Of a DNA stretch of 56,315 nt, positions 41,375 to 49,950 are shown piece after piece. Positions within the stretch are counted from its first letter, which is position 1. Every line of letters begins with the position of its first letter. Both the position numbers and the translations under genes were made by a program. This DNA is from Labilithrix sp. (GTDB lineage Bacteria > Myxococcota_A > Polyangia > Polyangiales > Polyangiaceae), in NCBI GenBank assembly GCA_019637175.1, contig JAHBWD010000058.1:1-56315 (forward strand). Reading direction: 5' to 3'. The notes beneath the pieces were generated by a model. The model searched no databases. It was not told the origin of the DNA and worked only from the letters and a program-made list of their open reading frames with translations.

Positions 41375-41952
41375 GCGAGCGCGTCCTCGAAGCCCTCAAG
41401 AGCCAGTTCGGCGGCGCGATCCTCGAGACGCACGCGCAGTTCGGCGACGACACCGCGATCGTCGACGCGAAGCGCTGGAAGGAGATCTGCCAGTTTCTCC
41501 GCGACGATCCGAAGATGTCGTTCGACATGTTCGTCGATCTCTGCGGCGTCGATTATCCCGATCGCGAGCCGCGCATCGAGGTCGTGCTCCACCTCTACTC
41601 GACCGCCCGCCGCCACCGCGTCCGCCTGAAGACGCGCGTGGGCGACTCCGAGATGGAGGGCGTCGAGGTCGAGACGATCACCGAGGTGTGGCCGGGCGCG
41701 AGCTGGTTCGAGCGCGAGGCCTACGATCTCGTCGGCGTGACCTTCCTCGGCCACCCCGATCTGCGCCGCATCCTCATGTACCCCGAGTTCGAGGGGCACC
41801 CGCTCCTCAAGGACTATCCGGCCAACAAGGCCCAGCCCCTCGTGCCCTACCGCACCGAGGAAGAAGCGGGGCGCCCGCTCGAGAAGCTCGCGCCCTTCGG
41901 GCCCGACGAGGGCATGCCCTTCGGCCGCCACCCGACGCACGGGGAGAACTGA
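41371..41952 (+). CDS. nuoC: NADH-quinone oxidoreductase subunit C
   Basis: 193 residues. NuoC/30-kDa segments: FVDLCGVDYPDREPRIEVVL, HRVRLKTRVGD, WPGASWFEREAYDLVGVTF, GHPDLRRILMYPEFEGHPLL. Peripheral-arm structural subunit next to NuoD; separate from nuoD here (fused in E. coli). Begins in the nuoB stop codon. Confidence 0.96.
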   Translation: MSERVLEALKSQFGGAILETHAQFGDDTAIVDAKRWKEICQFLRDDPKMSFDMFVDLCGVDYPDREPRIEVVLHLYSTARRHRVRLKTRVGDSEMEGVEVETITEVWPGASWFEREAYDLVGVTFLGHPDLRRILMYPEFEGHPLLKDYPANKAQPLVPYRTEEEAGRPLEKLAPFGPDEGMPFGRHPTHGEN

Positions 41953-41954
41953 CC

Positions 41955-43169
41955 ATGGAGCCGATCGATCTCGATCTCGAGGAGAGTGAGCTCGAGCTCC
42001 CCGCGGAGCCGATGCACCTGAACCTCGGGCCGTCGCACCCCGCGATGCACGGCACCGTGCGCATCGTCCTCGAGCTGTCGGGGGAGACGATCGTGAAGAG
42101 CGACGTGCAGATCGGGTATCTGCACCGCGGCTTCGAGAAGATGTGCGAGCGCGGCACGTGGACCCAGGTGTTCCCGTACGTCGATCGCCTGAACTACGTG
42201 TCGCCGATGCTCAACAACGTCGGCTACGCGCTCGCCGTCGAGAAGATGTGCGACGTGCAGGTGCCCGAGCGCTGCCAGTGGTACCGCATGATCCTGGGCG
42301 AGCTCGCCCGCATCTCCGATCACCTCACGTGCACCGGCGCGATGGCGATGGAGCTCGGCGCGTTCACGCCGTTCCTCTGGTACATCAAGGCGCGCGAGAT
42401 GGTCTGGGACATCCTCGAAGAGGAGACCGGCGCCCGCCTCACGCACTCCTTCGGCCGCATCGGGGGGATGGCGCAGCCGCCCACGCCGGCGCTCAAGGAG
42501 CTCTGCCGGAGCTCGCTCGCCGCCATCCTCAAGCTCGTCGAGGAAGGCGAGGGGATGCTGCTCAAGAACCGCATCTTCATCGATCGGCTCGAGAACGTCG
42601 GCAACATCTCGGGCAAAGACGCGATCGCGCTCTCGTGGACGGGCCCGTGCCTGCGCGCGAGCGGCGTGCCCTACGACATCCGCAAGCTGCACCCCTACCT
42701 GAAGTACGACGAGGTCGACTTCGACGTGCCGCTCGGAAAGAACGGCGACAACCTCGATCGCTTCCTCATCCGCCTCGCCGAGATCCGGCAGAGCGCGCGC
42801 ATCATCCTCCAGTGCTGCGATCGCATGGCCGACGAGGGGCCGGTCAACTGCGACGACCCGCGGATCGTGCTGCCGCCGAAGCAAGACGTCTACACGACCA
42901 TCGAAGCCACCATCCAGCACTTCAAGCTCGTGATGGAAGGCGCGAAGGTCCCGAAGGGCGAGTGCTACTCGTACACCGAAGGCGGCAACGGCGAGCTCGG
43001 TTACTACCTCGTGTCCGACGGGAGCGGCACGCCGTATCGCGTGCGCATCCGCCCGCCGTGCTTCGCGATCACCGCCGGTCTCTCGAAGCTGATCAACGGC
43101 GCGATGCTGAGCGACATCGTCCCGACGTTCGGCTCGCTGAACATGATCGGCGGCGAGTGCGACCACTGA
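41955..43169 (+). CDS. nuoD: NADH-quinone oxidoreductase subunit D
   Basis: 404 residues. 49-kDa subunit signatures: LNLGPSHPAMHGTVRIVLEL (quinone-site His), IGYLHRGFEKMCE, DRLNYVSPM, GPCLRASGVPYDIRK and RPPCFAITAGLSKLINGAML near the C-terminus. It forms the quinone pocket with NuoB. It is the last gene of the first nuo block; an 86-bp gap with a GCGTGCGCACGC palindrome at 43182-43193 separates it from the convergent MATE gene. Confidence 0.97.
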   Translation: MEPIDLDLEESELELPAEPMHLNLGPSHPAMHGTVRIVLELSGETIVKSDVQIGYLHRGFEKMCERGTWTQVFPYVDRLNYVSPMLNNVGYALAVEKMCDVQVPERCQWYRMILGELARISDHLTCTGAMAMELGAFTPFLWYIKAREMVWDILEEETGARLTHSFGRIGGMAQPPTPALKELCRSSLAAILKLVEEGEGMLLKNRIFIDRLENVGNISGKDAIALSWTGPCLRASGVPYDIRKLHPYLKYDEVDFDVPLGKNGDNLDRFLIRLAEIRQSARIILQCCDRMADEGPVNCDDPRIVLPPKQDVYTTIEATIQHFKLVMEGAKVPKGECYSYTEGGNGELGYYLVSDGSGTPYRVRIRPPCFAITAGLSKLINGAMLSDIVPTFGSLNMIGGECDH

Positions 43170-43255
43170 AACCCGAGCGCCGCGTGCGCACGCAGCTCGA
43201 CGTGACGCGTCCGGCGATCCCCATGACGCTGGAGCCCTAGTCCCGGTCTCGGAGC

Positions 43256-44608
43256 TCAGACCCGCTCGATCAAGGCGCGCGTGACCACGACGAAGCGCCA
43301 CGCGAGCAAGATCGAGATCACGACGAGGCCGGCGAGCAGCCCCCACCACAGCCCGGGCGCGCCGAAGCCGAGGCGAAAGCCGAAGAGCAGCGCGAGGGGG
43401 AAGCCCACGAACCAATGGGCGCCGACGTTCGCGAGGAACGCGAAGCGAACGTCGCCGGCGCCGCGGAGCGCGCCGGCCGCGACGCCCTGCACGCCGTCGA
43501 AGATCTGGAACGCGGCCGCGACGCCGAGGAGCGTGACGCCGAGATCGAGGATCCGAGGATCGTCGGTGAAGAGCGACGCGAGCGCGCGCGGCATCACGAG
43601 GAACAAGAGGCTCGAGCCGCTCATGAACGCCGCGCCCATGGCGATCCCGACGAGCCCGGCGCGCCGCGGCGCGCGTCGCTCGCCGATCGCGTGGCCGACG
43701 CGCACGGCGGTCGCGCCGCTGATGCCGAGCGCGCCCATGAAGGTGAAGCTCGCGAGGCCGATCGCGATCTGGTGCGCGCTCACCGCGATCTCGCCGAGGC
43801 GCCCCGCGAGGACGGCGACGACGCTGAACACGCCGATCTCGGCGAGGAGCTGGAGCCCGAAGGGCGTGCCGAGGCGAAGCACCTTGGCGATCGGCAGCGC
43901 GCGCGCGTCGCGTTCGCGCGCGGGCCGCATCCGCAGCGCGGCCGCCAGCACGCCGAGCACGAGCACGGCGCTCGCGACGCTGCTCGCGATGCCGGCGCCG
44001 AGCGCGCCCATCGGAGGGAGACCGAGCGCGATCGTCCCGAAGCGGCCGAGCGGGATCTCGCCGCGAACGAGCGCGTTGCACACGAGCACGTTCACGACGT
44101 TCGCCGCCACCGCCGACGCGAGCGCGGGCCACGTTCGCTCGTGCGCTTGAAGGAAGGTCTTCACCGAGAGGAAGATCGACGTGCAGAGCAGGCCCGGCGT
44201 CTGGCCGAGGAGGAACGCGCGCGCGGGCCTCACGAGATCGGGGTCGATGCCGAGCGGCGCGAGGAGCCACGTGCTGCCGATCGCGACGAGGCTGCACGGG
44301 ATCCACACCAGCGTGCAGGCGACGATCGCGGCGAGGAGCGCGCGCCACGCGACGTGCGGCTCGCGCGCGCCCACCGCCTGCGAGGCGAGCGGCTCGAGCG
44401 CGGCCGACGCCCCGATGCCGAGGGCGAGCCCGACGAATCCGATGGAGCGGCCGATCGACGCGCCGCCGAGCTCGGTCGCCGAGACGTGCCCGAGGATCGC
44501 GACGTCGACGAGGCCGAGGAGCGTGAGCCCGAGCTGCGCGAGCACGATGGGCGCGGCGAGCTTCGCGATCGCGGAGAGCTCGGACGGTCGGGACGTGGCC
44601 TCGCTCAT
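43256..44608 (-). CDS. MATE family efflux transporter
   Basis: 450 residues, about 12 TM helices in two homologous halves: the first begins KLAAPIVLAQLGLTLLGLVD and the second VLRLGTPFGLQLLAEIGVFS. Family-typical are GHVSATELGG, SQAVGARE and AHQIAIGLASFTF with GISGATAVRVGHAIG. It exports cations, drugs or other amphiphiles in exchange for Na+ or H+. It is on the opposite strand and splits the nuo genes into two blocks, suggesting insertion or a conserved but unexplained arrangement. Confidence 0.92.
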   Translation of the reverse strand: MSEATSRPSELSAIAKLAAPIVLAQLGLTLLGLVDVAILGHVSATELGGASIGRSIGFVGLALGIGASAALEPLASQAVGAREPHVAWRALLAAIVACTLVWIPCSLVAIGSTWLLAPLGIDPDLVRPARAFLLGQTPGLLCTSIFLSVKTFLQAHERTWPALASAVAANVVNVLVCNALVRGEIPLGRFGTIALGLPPMGALGAGIASSVASAVLVLGVLAAALRMRPARERDARALPIAKVLRLGTPFGLQLLAEIGVFSVVAVLAGRLGEIAVSAHQIAIGLASFTFMGALGISGATAVRVGHAIGERRAPRRAGLVGIAMGAAFMSGSSLLFLVMPRALASLFTDDPRILDLGVTLLGVAAAFQIFDGVQGVAAGALRGAGDVRFAFLANVGAHWFVGFPLALLFGFRLGFGAPGLWWGLLAGLVVISILLAWRFVVVTRALIERV

Positions 44609-44640
44609 CCGCTCGTGCGGGAATCCTATCGCACTGTCGC

Positions 44641-44669
44641 GAGATGCGGCGAGATGCGGCGAGATGCGG
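44641..44669. repeat. Tandem 10-bp repeat GAGATGCGGC
   Basis: Three adjacent copies (44641, 44651, 44661, the last with a final G change) in the divergent gap between the MATE gene and the first paralog. May be a regulatory array or slippage product. No other copies were seen in the window. Confidence 0.6.
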
Positions 44670-44775
44670 GTGAGGGCGACGTGTGTGTAGTCCTTGACGC
44701 AAGCTCTACCCCGGGGCTAACTCCTCCCGCGCTCGAGGGCGGGTTGCGAGCGAGAGGCGAAGGGGGAGCCGAGGG

Positions 44776-45219
44776 ATGGAAAAGCCGAAGCGACGCATCA
44801 CCCAGCGCGGGATCGGCGAGAGCGGGCTTCGTCCGAAGCACGCGACGGTCCCTCCGCCCTCAGGCACGCACAACAAGCAGGGCGACCCGGGCGTCGATGC
44901 GCCTATCTCCGCGGGGCGCCCCGAGAAAATGTCCACGCGCCCGCCGCGATCGCTGCGGCGGCCGATTCGCGTCGACGACGTGGGCGACGCCGCGGTGGCC
45001 ATCGCGCAGAAGGTCGTTCGTCACGCCGTTCCCAAGGTGATCAAGCGCGCCGACGAGCTTCCGGGCGCGCCCATCACCCATCGGGATGCGTTCCTCCTGT
45101 CGCTCATCGACGGCCGGCTGACCGTGCAGGCACTCGTCGACGTCTCCGGCATGCCCGAAGCGCAGATGATGACGATCCTCGAGCGCCTCGCGCGTCTCGG
45201 GATCGTCACCCTCTCCTGA
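44776..45219 (+). CDS. Small two-part protein with winged-helix-like C-terminus (paralog 1 in nuo locus)
   Basis: 147 residues. Residues 1-60 are basic and Pro/Ser-rich without structure (PKRRITQRGIGESGLRPKHA). The C-terminal 80 form a small domain, IRVDDVGDAAVAIAQKVV then APITHRDAFLLSLIDGRLTV and QALVDVSGMPEAQMMTIL with ERLARLGIVTLS, shared with the next gene. The pattern (HRDAFLLSLIDG..TV..LVDVSGM..IL.RL..LGI) resembles the winged-helix unit that accompanies PATAN/DUF4388-type regulators. GGGGGAG occurs just before the ATG. Role unknown; location between nuoD and nuoG suggests a link to complex I or to the neighbour genes. Confidence 0.72.
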   Translation: MEKPKRRITQRGIGESGLRPKHATVPPPSGTHNKQGDPGVDAPISAGRPEKMSTRPPRSLRRPIRVDDVGDAAVAIAQKVVRHAVPKVIKRADELPGAPITHRDAFLLSLIDGRLTVQALVDVSGMPEAQMMTILERLARLGIVTLS

Positions 45220-45225
45220 GCGCGG

Positions 45226-45243
45226 CCCGAATTTTTATTCGGG
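45226..45243. terminator. Inverted repeat CCCGAAT-TTTT-ATTCGGG between the two paralogs
   Basis: Perfect 7-bp stem (45226-45232 with 45237-45243) and a TTTT loop, 7 bp after the stop of paralog 1. No T-tract follows, so a Rho-independent terminator is only possible, and an operator is equally likely. TTGACG (45271-45276), possibly a -35, lies just downstream. Confidence 0.45.
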
Positions 45244-45348
45244 GATTTCGGGATCCTATCGAAGTGTTTATTGACGCCCGTCCGCGTGGGTTGTCCCATC
45301 GCAATGCTGGGGCTCGCGCCCCACCGGGGAGGGAGGTGGGCAATCTCG

Positions 45349-46158
45349 ATGGGCCAGACTCCGAGCCGTAAAAGCACCCAGCCCGGCCTGGGACAGGTCA
45401 AAGGCGAGCCGCGGCGGACGACGGTGCGTCCGCGCGACGAGGCACCCGCGAGCGGGCCGCCGCAAGGCGTCACCGCGATCTCGTCGGACACACCGCCGCC
45501 CCAATCGGGGCTCGCGGATCGCAAGCATACGCCGCCGACCCAGACGAAGTGGTTCACGCCGCCGCCGGAAGGTTCCTTCAGGAATCCCTCGCCCGAGCCC
45601 CCTCCGTGGACGCGGCACCCGACGGCGAAGGTCCCGCCGACGCGCGACGAGCGCGACCTGCGCGACGAGCGCGACGAAGACGAGAAGCGCGAAGAGCGAG
45701 ACGCGCGGGCCAAGCGCGAAGAGCGCGCGAAAAGGAGCACGGCGCCGGCGCCGAAGCGCACGGCGTCGGCGACGCCCGCCGCGAAGCGCGCCTCGAGCGC
45801 GCCGCCGCGGCGATCGGTGCCCCCGAAGCGCGCGTCGGTGGCGCCCAAGGCCGCGAGCGGTCCGCCGAAGCGGATCAAGAAAGAGCGCGTCTCGATCCGC
45901 GTCGACGACGTGGGCGACGGCGGCGTCGCGATCGTCGCCGACGGGAGCGGCCTCGGGCCGAACATGGTTCCTCGCGTCCTCCGGTCGAAGCAGGAGCTCG
46001 CCGCGGCCCCGATGGATCATCGCGAGGGCTTCGTGCTCGCGCTGATCGACGGGAACACGACCGTTCAGGGCGTCGTCGACGTCTCGGGCATGGACGACGG
46101 GGAGGTCACGACCATCCTCCAGCGGCTCCGCCGGCTCGGGATCATCGCGATTCGCTGA
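45349..46158 (+). CDS. Two-part protein with long charged linker and winged-helix-like C-terminus (paralog 2 in nuo locus)
   Basis: 269 residues from ATG 45349 (GGAGG lies about 12 bases upstream); another in-frame start exists at 45304. Residues 1-185 are disordered, first Ser/Pro/Thr-rich, then alternating Arg/Asp/Glu (RDERDLRDERDEDEKREERD), then Ala/Pro/Arg-rich. The last 80 residues repeat the domain of paralog 1 (SIRVDDVGDGGVAIVADGSG, DHREGFVLALIDGNTTVQGV, VDVSGMDDGEVTTILQRL). Highly charged repeats may form a coiled coil. The adjacent duplication with a different linker suggests the domain is the functional unit. Confidence 0.72.
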   Translation: MGQTPSRKSTQPGLGQVKGEPRRTTVRPRDEAPASGPPQGVTAISSDTPPPQSGLADRKHTPPTQTKWFTPPPEGSFRNPSPEPPPWTRHPTAKVPPTRDERDLRDERDEDEKREERDARAKREERAKRSTAPAPKRTASATPAAKRASSAPPRRSVPPKRASVAPKAASGPPKRIKKERVSIRVDDVGDGGVAIVADGSGLGPNMVPRVLRSKQELAAAPMDHREGFVLALIDGNTTVQGVVDVSGMDDGEVTTILQRLRRLGIIAIR

Positions 46159-46247
46159 TCTCGCGAAAAGTTTGCGCGCGCGTGGTCGCGGCAGGGACGA
46201 ACGGTCTTCCAACCGAAGGGAAATCGTCGTAAATCCTTCCGCCACCT

Positions 46248-47849
46248 ATGCCCACCTTCAAGCTTGACGGCAAGGACATCCCCTTCGAGCCGGGCGACAG
46301 CATCATCAAGGCTGCGTACCGGCAGGGGATCGAGATCCCGCACTACTGCTGGCACCCGGGCCTGAGCGCGCCTGCGAACTGCCGCATGTGCCTCGTCGAG
46401 CTGATGCCCGCCGCGAACCAGCGCGCGATGATGCTCGACATCGTCGAGTGGGATCCGAAGCTCGGCGACTACCGGAACGTCCAGAAGCCGAAGCTCCAGC
46501 CGGCGTGTCAGTACCCTGCGGTCGAGGGCCAGGAGGTCCGCGCCGAGACGAGCAAGCACGTGCTCGACGCGCGCTCCGGCGTGCAGGAGTTCTTGCTCCT
46601 GAACCACCCGGTCGACTGCCCGATCTGCGATCAGGCCGGCGAGTGCAAGCTGCAAGACTACTGGCTCGATCACCAGAAGACGCAGAAGCGCATGCGCGAC
46701 GAGCCGGTGCACAAGCCGAAGGCCGTCGTCTTCGGCCCCACCATCGTCTACGACGGCGAGCGCTGCGTGATGTGCACGCGCTGCGTTCGCTTCATGGATG
46801 AAGTCGCGAAGGATCCGGTGCTCGACATGCGCGAGCGCGGCAACCTCAACGAGATCTTCGTCGCGCCCGGCAAGCAGCTCGAGGGTCACTACACCTTCAT
46901 GACCGAGCACGTCTGCCCCGTCGGCGCGCTCACCACGAAAGACTTCCGCTTCAAGGCGCGCGTGTGGTTCCTCCGCACCGCCAAGAGCGTCTGCCAGGGC
47001 TGCGCGACCGGGTGCAACGCGCACCTCGACTACGATCCGCGCAGCGACAAGGCGTACCGGTATCGCCCGCGCGACAACGAGGCGGTCAACAAGTACTGGA
47101 TGTGCGACGAGGGCATGCTCTCGTACCGCGCCGCGCACGAAGGCCGCGTCATCGAGGCGCGCGTCGGCCGGCAGAAGTCGAGCGTCGACGCGGCGATCCG
47201 CGAAGCGAAGAAGCGCCTCACCGACGTGCCGAAGGAGTCGATCGCGGTCGTGCTCTCGGCGCAGCACTCGCTCGAAGACAACTGGGCGGTGCTCGAGCTC
47301 GCGAAGACGCTCGGCGCCACCACGATCTACGCGGCGGGCGCGGGCACGGGCTACAAAGACGACATCCTCATCGACGCCGACAAGAACCCGAACACCGCCG
47401 GCGTGCGCGAGCTCGCGCCGAACGCGAAGACGTACGCGCAGCTCCTCGACGACGTGCGGTCGGGTCGCGTCACGCACGTCGTCGCGCTCGGCGGCCTCGC
47501 GCCGCGCAACGATCCCGAAGACGCGACGGCGCTCGGCATGGTCGGAACCCTCGTCGTCATCGCGGCGCACGAGGGCGCGATCTCCGACGCGGCGCACGTC
47601 CTCTTGCCCGCGACGTCGTGGGCCGAGCACTCGGGCACGTACGTCAACCGCCAGGGCCTCCGGCAGATCGCGGAGAAGGGCCTCGCGCCGCAAGGGGCGA
47701 GCAAGCCCGCGTGGGATCACGCCGCCATGCTCGGGCGGGCGCTCGGCCTCGAGATCGGCTGGTCGAAGCTCAAGGAAGTTCGCGCGCAGCTCGGCGGCTC
47801 CGCCCCGAGCGCGCAGACGCGAAGCGAAGCCGTGACGGGGAGCCCCTGA
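46248..47849 (+). CDS. nuoG: NADH-quinone oxidoreductase subunit G (short form)
   Basis: 533 residues; enterobacterial NuoG is about 900. [2Fe-2S] N-terminus (HYCWHPGLSAPANCRMC and ACQYP), Cys-His region LNHPVDCPICDQAGECKLQD (N5), CVMCTRCVRFMDE with EHVCPVGAL (N4), and CQGCATGCNAHLDY (extra cluster, N7-like). The MopB-like C-terminal domain is compact (RVTHVVALGGLAPR, LPATSWAEHSGTYVNRQG). It carries electrons from NuoF to NuoI. It starts the second nuo block; nuoE/nuoF are absent from the window. Confidence 0.93.
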   Translation: MPTFKLDGKDIPFEPGDSIIKAAYRQGIEIPHYCWHPGLSAPANCRMCLVELMPAANQRAMMLDIVEWDPKLGDYRNVQKPKLQPACQYPAVEGQEVRAETSKHVLDARSGVQEFLLLNHPVDCPICDQAGECKLQDYWLDHQKTQKRMRDEPVHKPKAVVFGPTIVYDGERCVMCTRCVRFMDEVAKDPVLDMRERGNLNEIFVAPGKQLEGHYTFMTEHVCPVGALTTKDFRFKARVWFLRTAKSVCQGCATGCNAHLDYDPRSDKAYRYRPRDNEAVNKYWMCDEGMLSYRAAHEGRVIEARVGRQKSSVDAAIREAKKRLTDVPKESIAVVLSAQHSLEDNWAVLELAKTLGATTIYAAGAGTGYKDDILIDADKNPNTAGVRELAPNAKTYAQLLDDVRSGRVTHVVALGGLAPRNDPEDATALGMVGTLVVIAAHEGAISDAAHVLLPATSWAEHSGTYVNRQGLRQIAEKGLAPQGASKPAWDHAAMLGRALGLEIGWSKLKEVRAQLGGSAPSAQTRSEAVTGSP

Positions 47850-47851
47850 AG

Positions 47852-49279
47852 ATGGACACGATGACTCTCCTCGCGACGATCGCGAAGATCCTCTTGATGG
47901 TCGGGTTCCTGTTCAACGTCGCGGCGTTGCTCACCTGGTACGACCGTCGCGGCGGCGCGATGATGCAGGACCGCATCGGTCCGAACCGCGCGACGCTCAA
48001 GCTCGGCAAGCTCGAGCTGCGCATCGCGGGCTTGCTCCACACGGCGGCCGACGGCGTGAAGTTCTTCACCAAGAAAGACTTCATGCCCCCGAAGGCCGAC
48101 AAGCTGCTCTTCAGCCTCGCGCCGATGCTCTCGATGATCCCGGTGCTCGCGCTCGTCGCCGTCATTCCGTTCGGCGACACCATCAGCACCGATCTGCTCT
48201 GGAAGAGCGTCTGCTTCAAAGACGGCGGCGGCCCGGCGATGCTGCCGGTCGACGGCGTCTGCAAGGCCGGATACACGATGCAGACGGTCTTCCCCGCGGC
48301 GCAGCGCCTCGGGCTCAGCATGACGTCGCCGTCGATCGAGCTGATGGTGGCGCCGCTCAACGTGGGCCTGCTCTACGTCTTCGCGATGGCGGGGCAGGGC
48401 ATCGTCGGCGCGGCGATCGCCGGGTGGTCGAGCGACAACAAGTTCTCGCTCATGGGCGCGCTCCGCGCGGCCAGCCAGATGGTCAGCTACGAGGTCACGA
48501 TGGGCCTCACGCTCATCGGCGCGCTGATGCTCTACGGCACGATCCGCCTCGACGACATGGTCCGGTGGCAGGGCGAGAACTGCTGGGGCCTGTTCGTTCA
48601 GCCCGTCGCGTTCTTCCTCTTCTTCGCCGCGGCGATCGCCGAGAGCAAGCGCATCCCGTTCGACCTTCCGGAAGCCGAGAGCGAGCTCGTCTCGGGCTAC
48701 TTCACCGAGTACTCGGGGATGAAGTTCGGGATGTTCTACTTCGCCGAGTACATGGAGGTCGTCACGAGCTCGATGCTGCTCGTCACGATCTTCCTCGGCG
48801 GGTGGCAGCTCCCGTTCCTCCATCGCGACGGGTTGACGATCGCGTTCGGCGAGGTCGTGCTGCTCCAGCAGCGGCTGCCCCACATCTGGGTCATCGTCTT
48901 CGGCGTCGTCGCGTTCTTCGGAAAGACGCTCTTCCTCTGCTGGATCCAGGCGTTCATCCGCTGGAGCCTCCCGCGCTTCCGCTACGACCAGCTCATGAAG
49001 CTCGGCTGGACGGTGCTCCTGCCCGCGTCGCTCGCGAACATCTTCGCGACCGGCATCGTGTGGCTCGCGCTCCAGCGCGGCGGCGAGTCGATGGCGCAGG
49101 GTCTCAAGGTCGCCGCCGACATCACGCAGGGCGTCGTCGCGTTCGCCATCACCGCGGCCTTCGTCTGGATCTTCGTCGGCATCCTCCGCACGCCGCGGCG
49201 GGCTACGCAGATCGTCGGCTCGAGCGCGAAGTTCGCGGCCGCCGCCGGCGGAACGAAGACGGCACCGATGCAGGCCTGA
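47852..49279 (+). CDS. nuoH: NADH-quinone oxidoreductase subunit H
   Basis: 475 residues (about 150 more than E. coli). Family signatures: QDRIGPNRATLKLGKLELRI, LLHTAADGVKFFTKKDFMP, GQGIVGAAIAGWSSDNKFSL, AASQMVSYEVTMGL, AAAIAESKRIPFDLPEAESE, YFTEYSGMKFGMFYFAEYM. The extra length lies in a loop after the second TM helices (about residues 110-160) and an extended C-terminal segment ending with a Gly/Ala-rich tail. It closes the quinone chamber and links the membrane and peripheral arms. Confidence 0.95.
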   Translation: MDTMTLLATIAKILLMVGFLFNVAALLTWYDRRGGAMMQDRIGPNRATLKLGKLELRIAGLLHTAADGVKFFTKKDFMPPKADKLLFSLAPMLSMIPVLALVAVIPFGDTISTDLLWKSVCFKDGGGPAMLPVDGVCKAGYTMQTVFPAAQRLGLSMTSPSIELMVAPLNVGLLYVFAMAGQGIVGAAIAGWSSDNKFSLMGALRAASQMVSYEVTMGLTLIGALMLYGTIRLDDMVRWQGENCWGLFVQPVAFFLFFAAAIAESKRIPFDLPEAESELVSGYFTEYSGMKFGMFYFAEYMEVVTSSMLLVTIFLGGWQLPFLHRDGLTIAFGEVVLLQQRLPHIWVIVFGVVAFFGKTLFLCWIQAFIRWSLPRFRYDQLMKLGWTVLLPASLANIFATGIVWLALQRGGESMAQGLKVAADITQGVVAFAITAAFVWIFVGILRTPRRATQIVGSSAKFAAAAGGTKTAPMQA

Positions 49280-49292
49280 AGAGGATCGAACC

Positions 49293-49949
49293 ATGCCCCG
49301 AGCGTTCCCCAAGAAGTCGCCCGCGCCGCTCAACGCCGTTCCGCTCGCGTACACCGAGAGGACGCCGACGGTTCAGTCGTACCTGCCGGAGATCTTCAAC
49401 GGCATCAGCGCGACGATGAGCCACTTCTTCAAGAACACGCGCGACATGGTGCGCGGCACGCGGCCCGATCCGGTGACCGAGCGCTACGCCGAGGGCATCA
49501 CGACGATCAGCTACCCCGAGCAGAAGCGCCCGTACCCCGAGCGCTTCCGCGGCGTGCATCGCCTCACGGCGCGCGACGACGGGAGCATTCGCTGCGTGGC
49601 GTGCCTCTGCTGCTCGACGGCGTGCCCCGCGCAGTGCATCTACATCGAGGCCGGCGAGTATCCCGAGGGCGACAAGCGTCGCGGCTACGAGCGCTATCCG
49701 GTGAAGTTCGTGATCGACGAGCTGCGCTGCGTCTTCTGCGGGTTCTGCGTGGAGGCGTGCCCGTGCGACGCGATCCGCATGGACACCGGCGTGCACGCCG
49801 CGCCGTACGATTCGCGCGATCAGTTCATCTACGACAAGGATCTGCTGCTCGGGATGACGGGGCGCGACGGCAGCAAGGAAACGAGCAACCCGCGTCACGA
49901 GCCGGGCGATCCGACGCACCCGGGTCTCGATCGCGAGCACGCGCACTGA
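49293..49949 (+). CDS. nuoI: NADH-quinone oxidoreductase subunit I
   Basis: 218 residues. Two [4Fe-4S] motifs, CVACLCCSTACPAQC and CVFCGFCVEACPCDA (N6a, N6b). Family segment ERFRGVHRLTARDDG precedes the first. It passes electrons from NuoG to NuoB. The last 55 residues (after the second cluster) are polar and low-complexity. It ends the nuoGHI block one base before the next GTG; no nuoJ-N follows. Confidence 0.96.
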   Translation: MPRAFPKKSPAPLNAVPLAYTERTPTVQSYLPEIFNGISATMSHFFKNTRDMVRGTRPDPVTERYAEGITTISYPEQKRPYPERFRGVHRLTARDDGSIRCVACLCCSTACPAQCIYIEAGEYPEGDKRRGYERYPVKFVIDELRCVFCGFCVEACPCDAIRMDTGVHAAPYDSRDQFIYDKDLLLGMTGRDGSKETSNPRHEPGDPTHPGLDREHAH

Positions 49950-49950
49950 C

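Noticed and set aside
43182..43193. Terminator at the GCGTGCGCACGC palindrome after nuoD
   Set aside because: Perfect palindrome without loop or T-run; likely chance in GC-rich DNA.
44670..44722. Extended -10 promoter for paralog 1
   Set aside because: TTGACG at 44694 is a fair -35, but no -10 at normal spacing matches more than two bases.
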